Assembly: GCA_027298165.1 (NCBI GenBank)
Contig: JAPUGN010000095.1
Coordinates: forward strand, 1-7,153
Reading direction: 5' to 3'
Length of the DNA: 7,153 nt
Source: Nitrospinota bacterium
GTDB lineage: Bacteria > Nitrospinota > Nitrospinia > Nitrospinales > Nitrospinaceae
Below are positions 1-6,967 of this stretch, one piece after another (the first letter of the stretch is position 1; each line of letters begins with the position of its first letter). Made by a program: the position numbers and the translations under genes. The notes beneath the pieces were generated by a model. The model worked only from the letters and a program-made list of their open reading frames with translations, made no database searches and was not told the DNA's origin.

Positions 1-317
1 CCGATTTTGATTTTCCGGGTTTTGCGGGGTCGGCTATTGGAATTCACACTGTGGGTTCTTTCGTTCCAAGGATGGTTTAAAATGGACAAACAATATCAAA
101 AGGTTATCAGAATCTTGGAAGGTTCTCAATGGAATCCTGAATTTCCCGAATAAGGCCCACCCGTCTTCCCGCCGGTTGGCCACTTGGAATCGCCAAACTT
201 TTGATTTATAGTTGAATACTTGGCAATCACGGTTCATGTTCCAGACCGCTTCCGCAAACCCTGCAACCCGTCTCCGGCCACCATCCACCGGATAGGATCA
301 ATTCAAAGGCATTTTCC
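1..317. other. Leader/intergenic region upstream of yejA
   Basis: This 317-bp stretch has no gene I can defend. It is more AT-rich than the operon and contains few stop codons in several frames, so chance ORFs are long on both strands. None of these has both a good start and recognisable protein content. It holds a promoter candidate at 184-212 and a small inverted repeat (TCCGG at 273-277 with CCGGA at 288-292, 10-nt loop) in the presumed yejA leader. I see no GC hairpin followed by a T-run, so the upstream gene's terminator is not visible. One + frame is open from base 1 to a TAA at 151-153 and could be the tail of an upstream gene. Confidence 0.6.
184..212 (+). promoter_or_regulatory. Candidate sigma70-type promoter for the yejABEF operon
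   Basis: A -35-like TTGGAA (184-189) and a -10-like TATAGT (207-212) are separated by exactly 17 nt. They match the consensus at 4/6 and 5/6 positions. Transcription would start near 219, leaving a leader of roughly 100 nt before the yejA ATG. This is read by eye only. The region is AT-rich, so a chance match is possible, but it is the best-spaced candidate upstream of the operon. Confidence 0.42.
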
Positions 318-2198
318 ATGAAAAAACTTGTGCGGTTCCTCAGCCTGCTAATGGGCCTTGCGGTATTGACCGCCTCCCCCGGTTTTGCGGGAAAACCCTT
401 GCACGGGCTTTCTTTATACGGTCCGCAAGACCTGAAATACCAACCTGGCCAACCCTACCGCTACGCCCATCCCAACGCACCCAAGGGCGGCCGGCTGACC
501 CTGAACACACTGGGCGCGTTTACCAAACTGAATCCTCTGTCCCTGAAGGGTGTCCCAGCCCCTTATGTCGACCTACTGGTATTTCAAACCCCGATGGACG
601 GCTCCATGGACGATAACGAACCTTTTTCCCAGTACGGCAACCTGGTTGAAAAAGCGGAACTGGCGGATGACCGCTTGAGTATGATTTACCACATCCGCAA
701 AAACGCGAAATTTTCCGACGGCCATCCGGTAACCGCGGATGATTTTGTGTTCTCGTTCAACCTTATCCAGGACTCGGAGTATCACCCCTTTTACAAACAT
801 TATTTCGCGGACATCCAATCCGCGGAAAAGCTGGACAGCCATCGCGTGAAATACACCTTCGCCTTCTACAACCAGGAACTTCCCCTGATCGTCGGTCAGA
901 TGTCCATCCTCCCCAAACATGTTTACGGACAGAAAGGAAAAACCTTTGGATCGGATTTTGACGATAACGCCGTGGGCAGCGGTCCCTATACGGTGAAGAA
1001 ATACGAGTTCAGCAAATACATCACCTACCAGCGCAATCCCGATTGGTGGGGCAAGGACCTGACCGTCAACCAGGGCCGTTACAATTTCGATGAGATCACC
1101 GTCAAGGTCTACCTCGATCCGGTAGCCATGCGGGAAGCGTTCAAGGGCGGCGAATACGACCTGAACATGATCGGCAGTTCGCGTGACTGGGCGTTGGATT
1201 ACCAGGGTGATTTCGTCAAAATGAAATACTATCTGCGCAAGGAGTTGCCCCACACCCGGGTGTCGGGCATGCAGGGATTCGCCATGAACACGCGCCGTGA
1301 CCTTTTCAAATCACGCAAAGTCCGCGCCGCTCTCGCCCTGGTCATGGACTTCGAATGGAGCAATCAAAACCTTTTTTATAGCCAGTACACGAGAAGTGAT
1401 TGCTATTTCGACAACAACCCCGAAATGAAGGCTCAGGGCATACCTCAAGGAAAAGTTAAGGAAATATTACTTAACCTTAGTAAAAAACACGGTAAAAAGT
1501 TCGTCCCAAAAACCGTATTCACCAAACCGGTGGGCGCCCCGGGACAGGGCATCCCCATCGCCAAAAACCTTGCTCTGGCCAACAAACTGTTGGATTCGGA
1601 GGGCTGGAAACGCGGCTCGGACGGAATCCGCCAGAAAAAGGGCAAGCGGTTGGAAATAGAATTCCTGTATTTCAATCAGCAGTGGGAACGCATCATCGAA
1701 CCCTTTCAGAACAATTTAAAAAAGATCGGCGCACAACTTAAATTAAAACGGGTCCAGGCGGCCCAATACGAGGAACGGCTCCGCGAATTCAAATTCGACA
1801 TGGCCTTGGTCAGTTTCGGTCAATCCCGTTCGCCGGGAAACGAGCAACGCAGTATGTGGACCAGCGAGGCGGCAAAAGTTCCAGGATCGCGCAATTACAT
1901 GGGTATTGAAAACCCCGCCATCGACGAGCTGACCGATATTATCGTCAAGGCCAAAACTCGTAAGGAACTGGTGGACGCCATTCAGGCGTTGGATCGCATT
2001 CTGACCCATCAGTTTTACATCGTGCCGCACTGGTATATCGGGTACGACCGCATGGTGCACTGGAACAGATTTTCCCATCCGAAAGTCATTCCATCGGCAT
2101 CGAACCGGTTGGTCCATTTTCTGCAATGGTGGTGGTATGACGAAGCCAAAGCCAAAAAATTGAAAACCGCACGCGCCGCCGGCGAGCCGGTGAATTGA
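318..2198 (+). CDS. yejA: Periplasmic peptide-binding protein of a YejABEF-type ABC importer (SBP family 5)
   Basis: This 626-residue protein is the extracytoplasmic receptor that binds peptides and delivers them to the YejBE permease. Residues 1-24 are a Sec signal peptide: KK at the N-terminus, a hydrophobic core, then S-P-G-F-A with likely cleavage after A24. There is no lipobox cysteine, so it should be soluble in the periplasm. YejA-type landmarks follow: HGLSLYG (29-35), HPNAPKGG (51-58) and LNPLSLKG (71-78). The family-5 signature lies at about 134-148 (DGHPVTADDFVFSFN), VGSGPY at 219-224, and the Trp/Tyr-rich C-terminal block VPHWYIGYDR (569-578) to WWWYDE (604-609). E. coli YejA is about 604 residues, so the length fits. 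The ATG at 318 has AAAGG (305-309) 8 nt upstream and starts directly with the signal peptide. It is first in the operon, 46 nt before yejB. Peptide import is inferred from the family; the exact substrate cannot be read. Codons 374-396 form an AT-rich patch. Confidence 0.93.
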   Translation: MKKLVRFLSLLMGLAVLTASPGFAGKPLHGLSLYGPQDLKYQPGQPYRYAHPNAPKGGRLTLNTLGAFTKLNPLSLKGVPAPYVDLLVFQTPMDGSMDDNEPFSQYGNLVEKAELADDRLSMIYHIRKNAKFSDGHPVTADDFVFSFNLIQDSEYHPFYKHYFADIQSAEKLDSHRVKYTFAFYNQELPLIVGQMSILPKHVYGQKGKTFGSDFDDNAVGSGPYTVKKYEFSKYITYQRNPDWWGKDLTVNQGRYNFDEITVKVYLDPVAMREAFKGGEYDLNMIGSSRDWALDYQGDFVKMKYYLRKELPHTRVSGMQGFAMNTRRDLFKSRKVRAALALVMDFEWSNQNLFYSQYTRSDCYFDNNPEMKAQGIPQGKVKEILLNLSKKHGKKFVPKTVFTKPVGAPGQGIPIAKNLALANKLLDSEGWKRGSDGIRQKKGKRLEIEFLYFNQQWERIIEPFQNNLKKIGAQLKLKRVQAAQYEERLREFKFDMALVSFGQSRSPGNEQRSMWTSEAAKVPGSRNYMGIENPAIDELTDIIVKAKTRKELVDAIQALDRILTHQFYIVPHWYIGYDRMVHWNRFSHPKVIPSASNRLVHFLQWWWYDEAKAKKLKTARAAGEPVN

Positions 2199-2244
2199 TG
2201 GCGCCACCACTTCTGTATTTGGATTCATTTATCAGGATTTTTCC
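2199..2244. other. yejA-yejB intergenic gap
   Basis: The 46-nt spacer begins with the 8-bp palindrome TGGCGCCA (2199-2206) right after the yejA stop. It ends with the yejB ribosome-binding site: AGGA about 7 nt before the ATG. The palindrome has no loop and no T-run, so it is not a credible terminator. The bases just before both the yejA and yejB starts read TTTTCC. Confidence 0.5.
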
Positions 2245-3387
2245 ATGATCACCTATATCATCCGCCGTCTCCTGTTGATGTTCCCCACCCTGATCGGCAT
2301 CCTGACCATCACCTTCGTGATCATCCAGTTCGTGCCGGGAGGGCCGATCGATCAAATGAAATCCCTCCTGCGCGGTCATTCCGGAGTTCTGGGTGAAGCC
2401 GGCGGCGGGTCTCAAGCGGCTGCCCAAGGTCTCAAAGCTCAGGAGATGGACCCGAAATACCTCGAGCAGTTGAAAAAAATCTACCACCTCGACCGGCCTC
2501 TCTGGGAACGCTACCTCCGCACTTTTATCTGGTACACGCCGAAGAACCCCGAGCAACCGTTCACCCAGCGGTTTTTTAACCGGGACAACTGGGAAGGGTT
2601 CCTTATGTTCAAATTCGGGAGCTCGTTTTACCGCAACAAGTCGGTGCTGGAATTGATCATCGAAAAACTGCCGGTCTCGGCGTCTCTGGGCGTCATTAGT
2701 TTTTTCATGACCTATACCATCTGCATCATCCTGGGAATCGCCAAGGCGGTTAAAAGCGGCACCCGATTCGACACCGGAACCAGCGTCGTGGTGCTTTTGG
2801 GTTACAGCACGCCGGGATTTGTGTTGGGGCTCCTGCTCATCGTATTTTTCGGGCCGGGCGACCGGGCCATCGCCCATCTGATTCCCATCGCGGGGCTCAC
2901 CTCGGTGGGCACTCCCGGCTATGACGAATGGACCTTGTGGCACAGGTTCACCGATTACCTGCATCACCTGGTGGCGCCCTTGACCTGTTACATCATCGGC
3001 GGTTTCGCCACGCTGACCATGTTGACCAAAAACGCCATCATTGAAGAGATGCGCAAGCAATACGTATTGACGGCGAAAGCCAAGGGCCTCACGCAGAACA
3101 CCATCCTCTATAAACATATTCTTAAAAACGCGCTGATCCCGCTGGTCACCGGGTTCCCCATTGCTTTTCTGACGATGTTTTTTTCCGGATCGCTGTTGAT
3201 CGAACAAATCTTTACGTTGGACGGCCTTGGCCTGTTGTCGTACCAGGCAGTCATTCAAAGAGATTATCCCATCGTGCTGGGCAGTCTGTTCATCTTCGCC
3301 CTGCTCTATCTGGTGGGACAGTTGCTGACAGACATCTCTTACGTAATCATCGACCGCCGCATTTCATTTGAAGAGTCGCAGGGATAA
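2245..3387 (+). CDS. yejB: Peptide ABC transporter permease YejB
   Basis: This 380-residue inner-membrane protein is one half of the translocation pore. It is a binding-protein-dependent permease of the DppB/OppB class. TM1 is about residues 9-29 and is followed by the family motif VPGGPIDQ (30-37). A periplasmic domain (about 38-140) follows, then further spans near 145-168, 182-202, 244-264, 297-318 and 345-366. The cytoplasmic EAA loop that docks on the ATPase is at about 267-299, with EEMRKQYVLTAKAKG followed by KHILKNALIP. The motif DGLGLL (326-331) and a terminal RRISFEE are typical of YejB. E. coli YejB is about 364 residues. Comparison from memory places the extra sequence near residues 98-120, between TM1 and TM2. 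The ATG at 2245 has AGGA at good spacing and begins the conserved N-terminal helix. Only 5 nt separate it from yejE. Confidence 0.93.
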   Translation: MITYIIRRLLLMFPTLIGILTITFVIIQFVPGGPIDQMKSLLRGHSGVLGEAGGGSQAAAQGLKAQEMDPKYLEQLKKIYHLDRPLWERYLRTFIWYTPKNPEQPFTQRFFNRDNWEGFLMFKFGSSFYRNKSVLELIIEKLPVSASLGVISFFMTYTICIILGIAKAVKSGTRFDTGTSVVVLLGYSTPGFVLGLLLIVFFGPGDRAIAHLIPIAGLTSVGTPGYDEWTLWHRFTDYLHHLVAPLTCYIIGGFATLTMLTKNAIIEEMRKQYVLTAKAKGLTQNTILYKHILKNALIPLVTGFPIAFLTMFFSGSLLIEQIFTLDGLGLLSYQAVIQRDYPIVLGSLFIFALLYLVGQLLTDISYVIIDRRISFEESQG

Positions 3388-3392
3388 CGGCC

Positions 3393-4643
3393 ATGAAACT
3401 CAACAAGGAACTGCAGGTCAAATTTCAAAAGTTCAAGAGCGACAAACGGGCGCACTACAGCATGTTGGCCCTGATGCTCGTTTTTTTCCTCACCCTGCCC
3501 ACTGAGTTTCTATGCAACGTCCGCCCTATTCTGCTGGTAGTGGATGGCAAACCATATTTCCCGATTGTCGTAACCTATAATGAACAGGATTTTGGCGGGC
3601 CGCTGATTTCGGAACCCGACTACAAGTCGCAACGGTTTTTAAGGATCCTCAAAGGCGAATCGCCCGATGCAGCATCGATGGTGGATTTGAACGATTTTGA
3701 TGAGACGGAAGAGTCGGGGCTTTCCTTGGATTTCGGAGATTTTGACGAAGACGATTCCGTATTGCCGCAACCGGATCCCGAAAAAGAAGCGAGTCCGGAA
3801 TCGAAGGGTAACCCTCTCCCGGCCCGCGATTACTGGATGCTCTGGCCGCCGGTGCGCTACGACTATAAATACATTCCCAGCCACGCCACCACCGGCCGGG
3901 TGGTCCTCGCCGCTCCTTACGAGACTTTGTCTTCCGACAAGAGTATCACCATCCCTTCCTCGTGGCAGGACGGGCATTATCTGGGAACCGACGACCGCGG
4001 CCGGGACGTGCTGGCGCGTTTGATTTACGGATTTCGAATTTCCATGATCTTCGGCCTGTCGCTGGCGGTGTCGGGCACTCTGCTCGGATGCCTGCTCGGC
4101 GGCATTCAGGGATTTTTCGGCGGATGGATCGATTTGATCGGGCAACGACTGACGGAGATGTGGGGTTCCATTCCCCGCCTGTACATTCTGATTATTCTGA
4201 GCGCCATGCTTACCCCCTCCGCCTCACTCCTGTTTGTAATTCTGAGTCTGACCGCGTGGATGGGCATGGCCGCCTATATCCGCGCCGAGTTTCTGAAGGG
4301 ACGCAACCTGGAGTATGTGAAGGCCGCCAAGGCCCTCGGTGTTTCCAATGTCCGCATCATGGGCAAACACATCCTGCCCAATTCGCTGACGCCGGTCATT
4401 ACCTTTTTTCCGTTTGAAGTGACGGCGGGCATCCTGGCGCTGGTGAGCCTGGACTTTTTGAACCTCGGCGTGCCGAGTCCCGCCCCCAGCATCGGCGAAC
4501 TTTTGGCGCAGGGCAAATCGAACCTGCAGGCCATCTGGATTTTACTGCCCACTTTTGTTTTGCTCACCGGGACCCTGACCCTGCTAACCTTCGTCGGCGA
4601 CGGCATCCGCAACGCGTTCGATCCAAGAAAGGCCGAAAACTGA
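3393..4643 (+). CDS. yejE: Peptide ABC transporter permease YejE with acidic periplasmic insertion
   Basis: This 416-residue partner permease (DppC/OppC class) completes the pore with YejB. A basic cytoplasmic N-terminus (1-20) and TM1 (about 23-39) lead into conserved YejE periplasmic sequence: RPILLVVDGKPYFP (44-57) and DFGGPLISEPDY (66-77). Residues 85-145 are extra, with 16 Asp/Glu and one Lys between 98 and 136. Conserved sequence resumes at YWMLWPPVR (147-155), LGTDDRGRDVLARLIYG (197-213) and five more hydrophobic spans. The EAA loop is at about 297-334 (RAEFLKGRNLEYVKAAKALG, then KHILPN). The C-terminus AFDPRKAE is typical of the family. E. coli YejE is about 341 residues, so this protein is about 75 longer, most of it in the acidic stretch. 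The start ATG has AGGGA (3380-3384), which overlaps the yejB stop. The TGA abuts the yejF ATG. Confidence 0.92.
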   Translation: MKLNKELQVKFQKFKSDKRAHYSMLALMLVFFLTLPTEFLCNVRPILLVVDGKPYFPIVVTYNEQDFGGPLISEPDYKSQRFLRILKGESPDAASMVDLNDFDETEESGLSLDFGDFDEDDSVLPQPDPEKEASPESKGNPLPARDYWMLWPPVRYDYKYIPSHATTGRVVLAAPYETLSSDKSITIPSSWQDGHYLGTDDRGRDVLARLIYGFRISMIFGLSLAVSGTLLGCLLGGIQGFFGGWIDLIGQRLTEMWGSIPRLYILIILSAMLTPSASLLFVILSLTAWMGMAAYIRAEFLKGRNLEYVKAAKALGVSNVRIMGKHILPNSLTPVITFFPFEVTAGILALVSLDFLNLGVPSPAPSIGELLAQGKSNLQAIWILLPTFVLLTGTLTLLTFVGDGIRNAFDPRKAEN

Positions 4644-6653
4644 ATGTTGCTTGAAGTTGATGATCTCAAAACCTATTTCCGGGTGGGACTCACCCAGGTC
4701 GCCCAGGCAGTGGACGGCATCTCCTTCCAACTGGAACAGGGCAAAACTTTAGCGTTGGTGGGGGAATCCGGATGCGGTAAATCCCAGACGGCCTTTTCCA
4801 TCATGCGCCTGATTGCCGAAAATGGATTTCATCCTTCCGGGAAAATATCATTCAACAACAAAATTCTGTCCGAACTATCCGAAGAGGGCTTGCGCGCCAT
4901 TCGCGGCAATGACATCACCATGATCTTCCAGGAACCGATGACATCGCTCAACCCCCTGTACCGCATCGGCAACCAGCTCGAAGAACCTCTACGCCAGCAC
5001 CGCAGGTTGCAGAAGGGCCCGGCACGCCAACGGGCGATCGAGTTGTTGGACCACGTCGGCATCCCCGACCCGGACAAACGGATCGACGACTTTCCGCATC
5101 AACTGTCCGGCGGCATGAAGCAGCGTGTGATGATCGCCATGGCCCTGGCCTGTGAGCCGCAACTGCTGATCGCCGACGAGCCAACCACGGCGCTGGACGT
5201 GACGATCCAGGCGCAGGTGCTGCGGTTAATGGCGGATCTGCAAAAGGAAACAGGCATGGCGATTCTCCTGATCACGCACGATATGGGCATCGTCAACCAA
5301 ATGGCGGACGATGTGTCCATCATGTACGCCGGACGCATCGTGGAGCAAGGCAGCCGGGAGCAGATTTTCGGAAACCTGATGCATCCGTACACCCGGCGGC
5401 TATTCGAGTCCATTCCCAAACCTGGCGACGACTCGTATCTGTTGAACACCATTCCCGGGCTGGTGCCCCCCGCCACCGACTACGGCGAAGGCTGCCTGTT
5501 CGCCGACCGGTGTGCACACACCATGGACGTGTGCCGCTCCCATGACAGCAAATTTTATAGGGTGGAGCAGGGTCACTCGGTTCGCTGTCACCTGTTCGAA
5601 GGCGGCGCGACCCCAACGGCGGTGCAGGAGGAACCCAAAATCCCTGCTCCCAAAAGACGGATGGGCCGCGATCCTTTGATTACCGTGAAGGGATTAAAAA
5701 CCTGGTTCCCGGTACGCAAAGGCGTGTTCCGCAAGATTGCCAACTATATCAAGGCGGTAGATGACGTCGACTTGGAAATTATCAAAGGCTCGACAGTGGC
5801 GCTGGTGGGGGAATCTGGATGCGGGAAAACCACGCTTGGGGAATCCATACTACGGCTCAACCGGGAAGTGCGAGGAAAGGTGCTGTTTGGGGAAACGGAC
5901 GTGATGAGTTTACCGACCGATAAATTAAAACAGATACGTCGCCATATGCAGATCGTATTCCAGGATCCTTTCGGTTCCCTGTCTCCCCGTCTGCGTGTGC
6001 GGGAAATCATCGGAGAGGGTCTCCAGGTCCACTTTCCTGAATTGGACCCGGCAGAAACCAATGAGAAAATTTCAAAGGTGCTCGGTGAAGTCGGATTGGA
6101 CTCCTCGGTGGTGGATCGCTACCCGCACGAGTTTTCCGGCGGGCAACGGCAACGCATCAGCATCGCCCGGGCGTTGATCCTGGAGCCGGAGTTTATGGTG
6201 CTCGACGAACCCACCAGCGCCCTCGATGTTTCCGTGCAGGCGCAGGTGCTCAACCTGTTACGGGAACTACAGGCCAAACGCAATCTGACCTACTTGTTCA
6301 TCACGCACAATCTGAACGTCGTGCAGTATATTTCCGACGAGGTGGCAATCATGTATCTCGGGCGCATCGTGGAATACGCAACGGCGAAAGAATTATTTAA
6401 TAATCCGAAGCACCCGTACACCGAATCACTGCTCAAGGCAGTGCCTTCTCTGGGCGAACGCAAACCGTTTGAGACGGTGGTGGGGGATGTGCCGTCTCCG
6501 CTCAATCCACCGACGGGATGCCATTTTCATCCAAGGTGCCCGATCTATCAGAGCGAACCGGAGGGCTCGCCTTTGCGAAAGAAATGCCGGGCGGAGTATC
6601 CGGAAAAGAAATTTGCCGGAAATGCTTTTGTGGCGTGCCACGCCCGGGAATAG
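4644..6653 (+). CDS. yejF: Fused double-ATPase subunit YejF of the peptide ABC importer
   Basis: This 669-residue protein joins two ATP-binding domains, corresponding to a DppD-DppF fusion, and powers transport through YejBE. NBD1 has Walker A GESGCGKS (40-47), Q-loop FQEP (95-98), signature LSGGMKQR (154-161), Walker B LLIADEP (174-180, catalytic E179) and switch H212. NBD2 has GESGCGKT (389-396), VFQDP (438-442), FSGGQRQR (497-504), FMVLDEP (517-523, E522) and H555. Both ATP sites therefore look intact. Each NBD is followed by an oligopeptide-transporter C-terminal region with four cysteines: C284, C290, C297, C315, and C626, C632, C648, C665. A Pro/basic linker (about 321-343) joins the halves. 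E. coli YejF is about 529 residues, so this is the long form. The ATG directly follows the yejE TGA, with AAGG about 11 nt upstream, implying coupled translation. Confidence 0.93.
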   Translation: MLLEVDDLKTYFRVGLTQVAQAVDGISFQLEQGKTLALVGESGCGKSQTAFSIMRLIAENGFHPSGKISFNNKILSELSEEGLRAIRGNDITMIFQEPMTSLNPLYRIGNQLEEPLRQHRRLQKGPARQRAIELLDHVGIPDPDKRIDDFPHQLSGGMKQRVMIAMALACEPQLLIADEPTTALDVTIQAQVLRLMADLQKETGMAILLITHDMGIVNQMADDVSIMYAGRIVEQGSREQIFGNLMHPYTRRLFESIPKPGDDSYLLNTIPGLVPPATDYGEGCLFADRCAHTMDVCRSHDSKFYRVEQGHSVRCHLFEGGATPTAVQEEPKIPAPKRRMGRDPLITVKGLKTWFPVRKGVFRKIANYIKAVDDVDLEIIKGSTVALVGESGCGKTTLGESILRLNREVRGKVLFGETDVMSLPTDKLKQIRRHMQIVFQDPFGSLSPRLRVREIIGEGLQVHFPELDPAETNEKISKVLGEVGLDSSVVDRYPHEFSGGQRQRISIARALILEPEFMVLDEPTSALDVSVQAQVLNLLRELQAKRNLTYLFITHNLNVVQYISDEVAIMYLGRIVEYATAKELFNNPKHPYTESLLKAVPSLGERKPFETVVGDVPSPLNPPTGCHFHPRCPIYQSEPEGSPLRKKCRAEYPEKKFAGNAFVACHARE

Positions 6654-6683
6654 ACGAGCCGCTTTATGAGGGGGAAGAAAGGG

Positions 6684-6776
6684 TCAATTGGGTTTCTGGC
6701 TGGAGACGAGATAAAACAGCAGTGTCAATGCGGCAAGAATGACCAGGGCGGTGACAATCAGGCATTGCAGACTCAT
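6684..6776 (-). CDS. Predicted 30-residue single-span membrane peptide (unrecognised)
   Basis: The minus strand encodes a short peptide starting MSLQCLIVTALVILAAL and ending VSSQKPN. Residues 5-24 are an unbroken hydrophobic helix long enough to cross a membrane. The tail is polar with one lysine, which suggests C-terminus in the cytoplasm. The ATG (6776-6774) is preceded on its own strand by AGAGGAG with 4 nt to the start. This is one of the strongest Shine-Dalgarno sequences in the window, though spaced slightly short. Codons are rich in GTC, CTG, ACC and GCC, like the neighbouring genes. It converges on yejF with a 30-nt gap. Small peptides of this kind are often accessory subunits of membrane complexes or regulators, but nothing here identifies a partner. 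It could be a chance ORF; the strong site plus clean hydrophobic pattern argues against that. Confidence 0.5.
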   Translation of the reverse strand: MSLQCLIVTALVILAALTLLFYLVSSQKPN

Positions 6777-6780
6777 AGCA

Positions 6781-6787
6781 CTCCTCT
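6781..6787 (-). promoter_or_regulatory. Shine-Dalgarno site of the small membrane ORF
   Basis: On the minus strand these bases read AGAGGAG, a near-perfect anti-16S complement, followed by TGCT and then the ATG. It is better than any ribosome-binding site in the operon itself and is the main reason to take the 30-codon ORF seriously. Confidence 0.5.
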
Positions 6788-6808
6788 AACGAAAAAATGG
6801 AAGGGGTG

Positions 6809-6838
6809 ATTCTAACCCAATCCGACCCCTAAATCCAA
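6809..6838 (-). promoter_or_regulatory. Weak promoter candidate for the small membrane ORF
   Basis: Read on the minus strand, TTGGAT (6838-6833) and TAGAAT (6814-6809) are 18 nt apart, matching consensus at 3/6 and 5/6. Transcription would start about 25 nt before the ORF's ATG. The -35 is poor and the call rests on spacing only. Confidence 0.22.
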
Positions 6839-6867
6839 ATGAAAATTATCCGGGCCGGTCTAAACTT

Positions 6868-6896
6868 TTGCCCTGCCCCGTCGGATCGTTTATATT
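6868..6896 (+). promoter_or_regulatory. Candidate sigma70-type promoter for the proline dehydrogenase gene
   Basis: TTGCCC (6868-6873) and TATATT (6891-6896) are separated by 17 nt, with 4/6 and 5/6 consensus matches. The -10 sits in an AT-rich tract (6889-6900) with overlapping alternatives. Transcription would begin near 6903, giving a leader of about 90 nt. This suggests the downstream gene can be transcribed independently of yejABEF. Confidence 0.42.
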
Positions 6897-6943
6897 ATAA
6901 GTATCAGTTTTATATTGGGTTTTTCATCATACCCCATTCCCCT

Positions 6944-6967
6944 CATCCCTTGGGATGGGCCCCATCC
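6944..6967 (+). repeat. Overlapping inverted repeats in the proline dehydrogenase leader
   Basis: CATCCC (6944-6949) can pair with GGGATG (6952-6957). The same G-run can instead pair downstream: GGATGGG (6953-6959) with CCCATCC (6961-6967). The two pairings share bases and exclude each other. The loops (2 and 1 nt) are too tight for full pairing as RNA, so real stems would lose the innermost pairs. It could be an operator or a leader structure, or simply a low-complexity C/G-rich tract. Confidence 0.35.

Noticed and set aside
34..288. 84-codon minus-strand ORF divergent from yejA
   Set aside because: Its ATG has no Shine-Dalgarno sequence, the protein has no recognisable motif, and the region is open in several frames because of low stop density. 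It would also overlap the operon promoter candidate.
573..1253. 226-codon minus-strand ORF inside yejA
   Set aside because: Antisense shadow of a binding protein with clear signal peptide and family motifs; no independent evidence of coding.
2086..3258. 390-codon minus-strand ORF opposite yejB
   Set aside because: It is antisense to a well-supported permease gene and its protein is highly charged (Asp, Gln, His, Arg, Gly), typical of the complement of hydrophobic GC-rich codons. No family resemblance.
3697..4417. Two + strand ORFs in another frame within yejE
   Set aside because: They overlap the acidic insertion and the first conserved permease blocks out of frame. I considered a frameshift origin for the acidic loop, but the yejE frame is continuous and matches the family on both sides.
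6629..6645. Hairpin GTGGC/GCCAC at the yejF 3' end as a terminator
   Set aside because: The loop is only 2 nt, no T-run follows on either strand, and it lies within conserved coding sequence.
4644..6653. Two separate ATPase genes (DppD and DppF) rather than one
   Set aside because: The frame is continuous through the linker with no stop, and the arrangement SBP-permease-permease-double ATPase with YejA/B/E-specific motifs fits YejF.
318..6653. Microcin C-like biosynthesis or immunity cluster
   Set aside because: YejABEF is the microcin C entry route in enterobacteria, but no synthesis, export or self-immunity gene is visible in the window.
6518..6742. 74-codon + strand ORF running past the yejF stop
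   Set aside because: It mostly overlaps the conserved cysteine-rich end of YejF in a different frame and has no family features.
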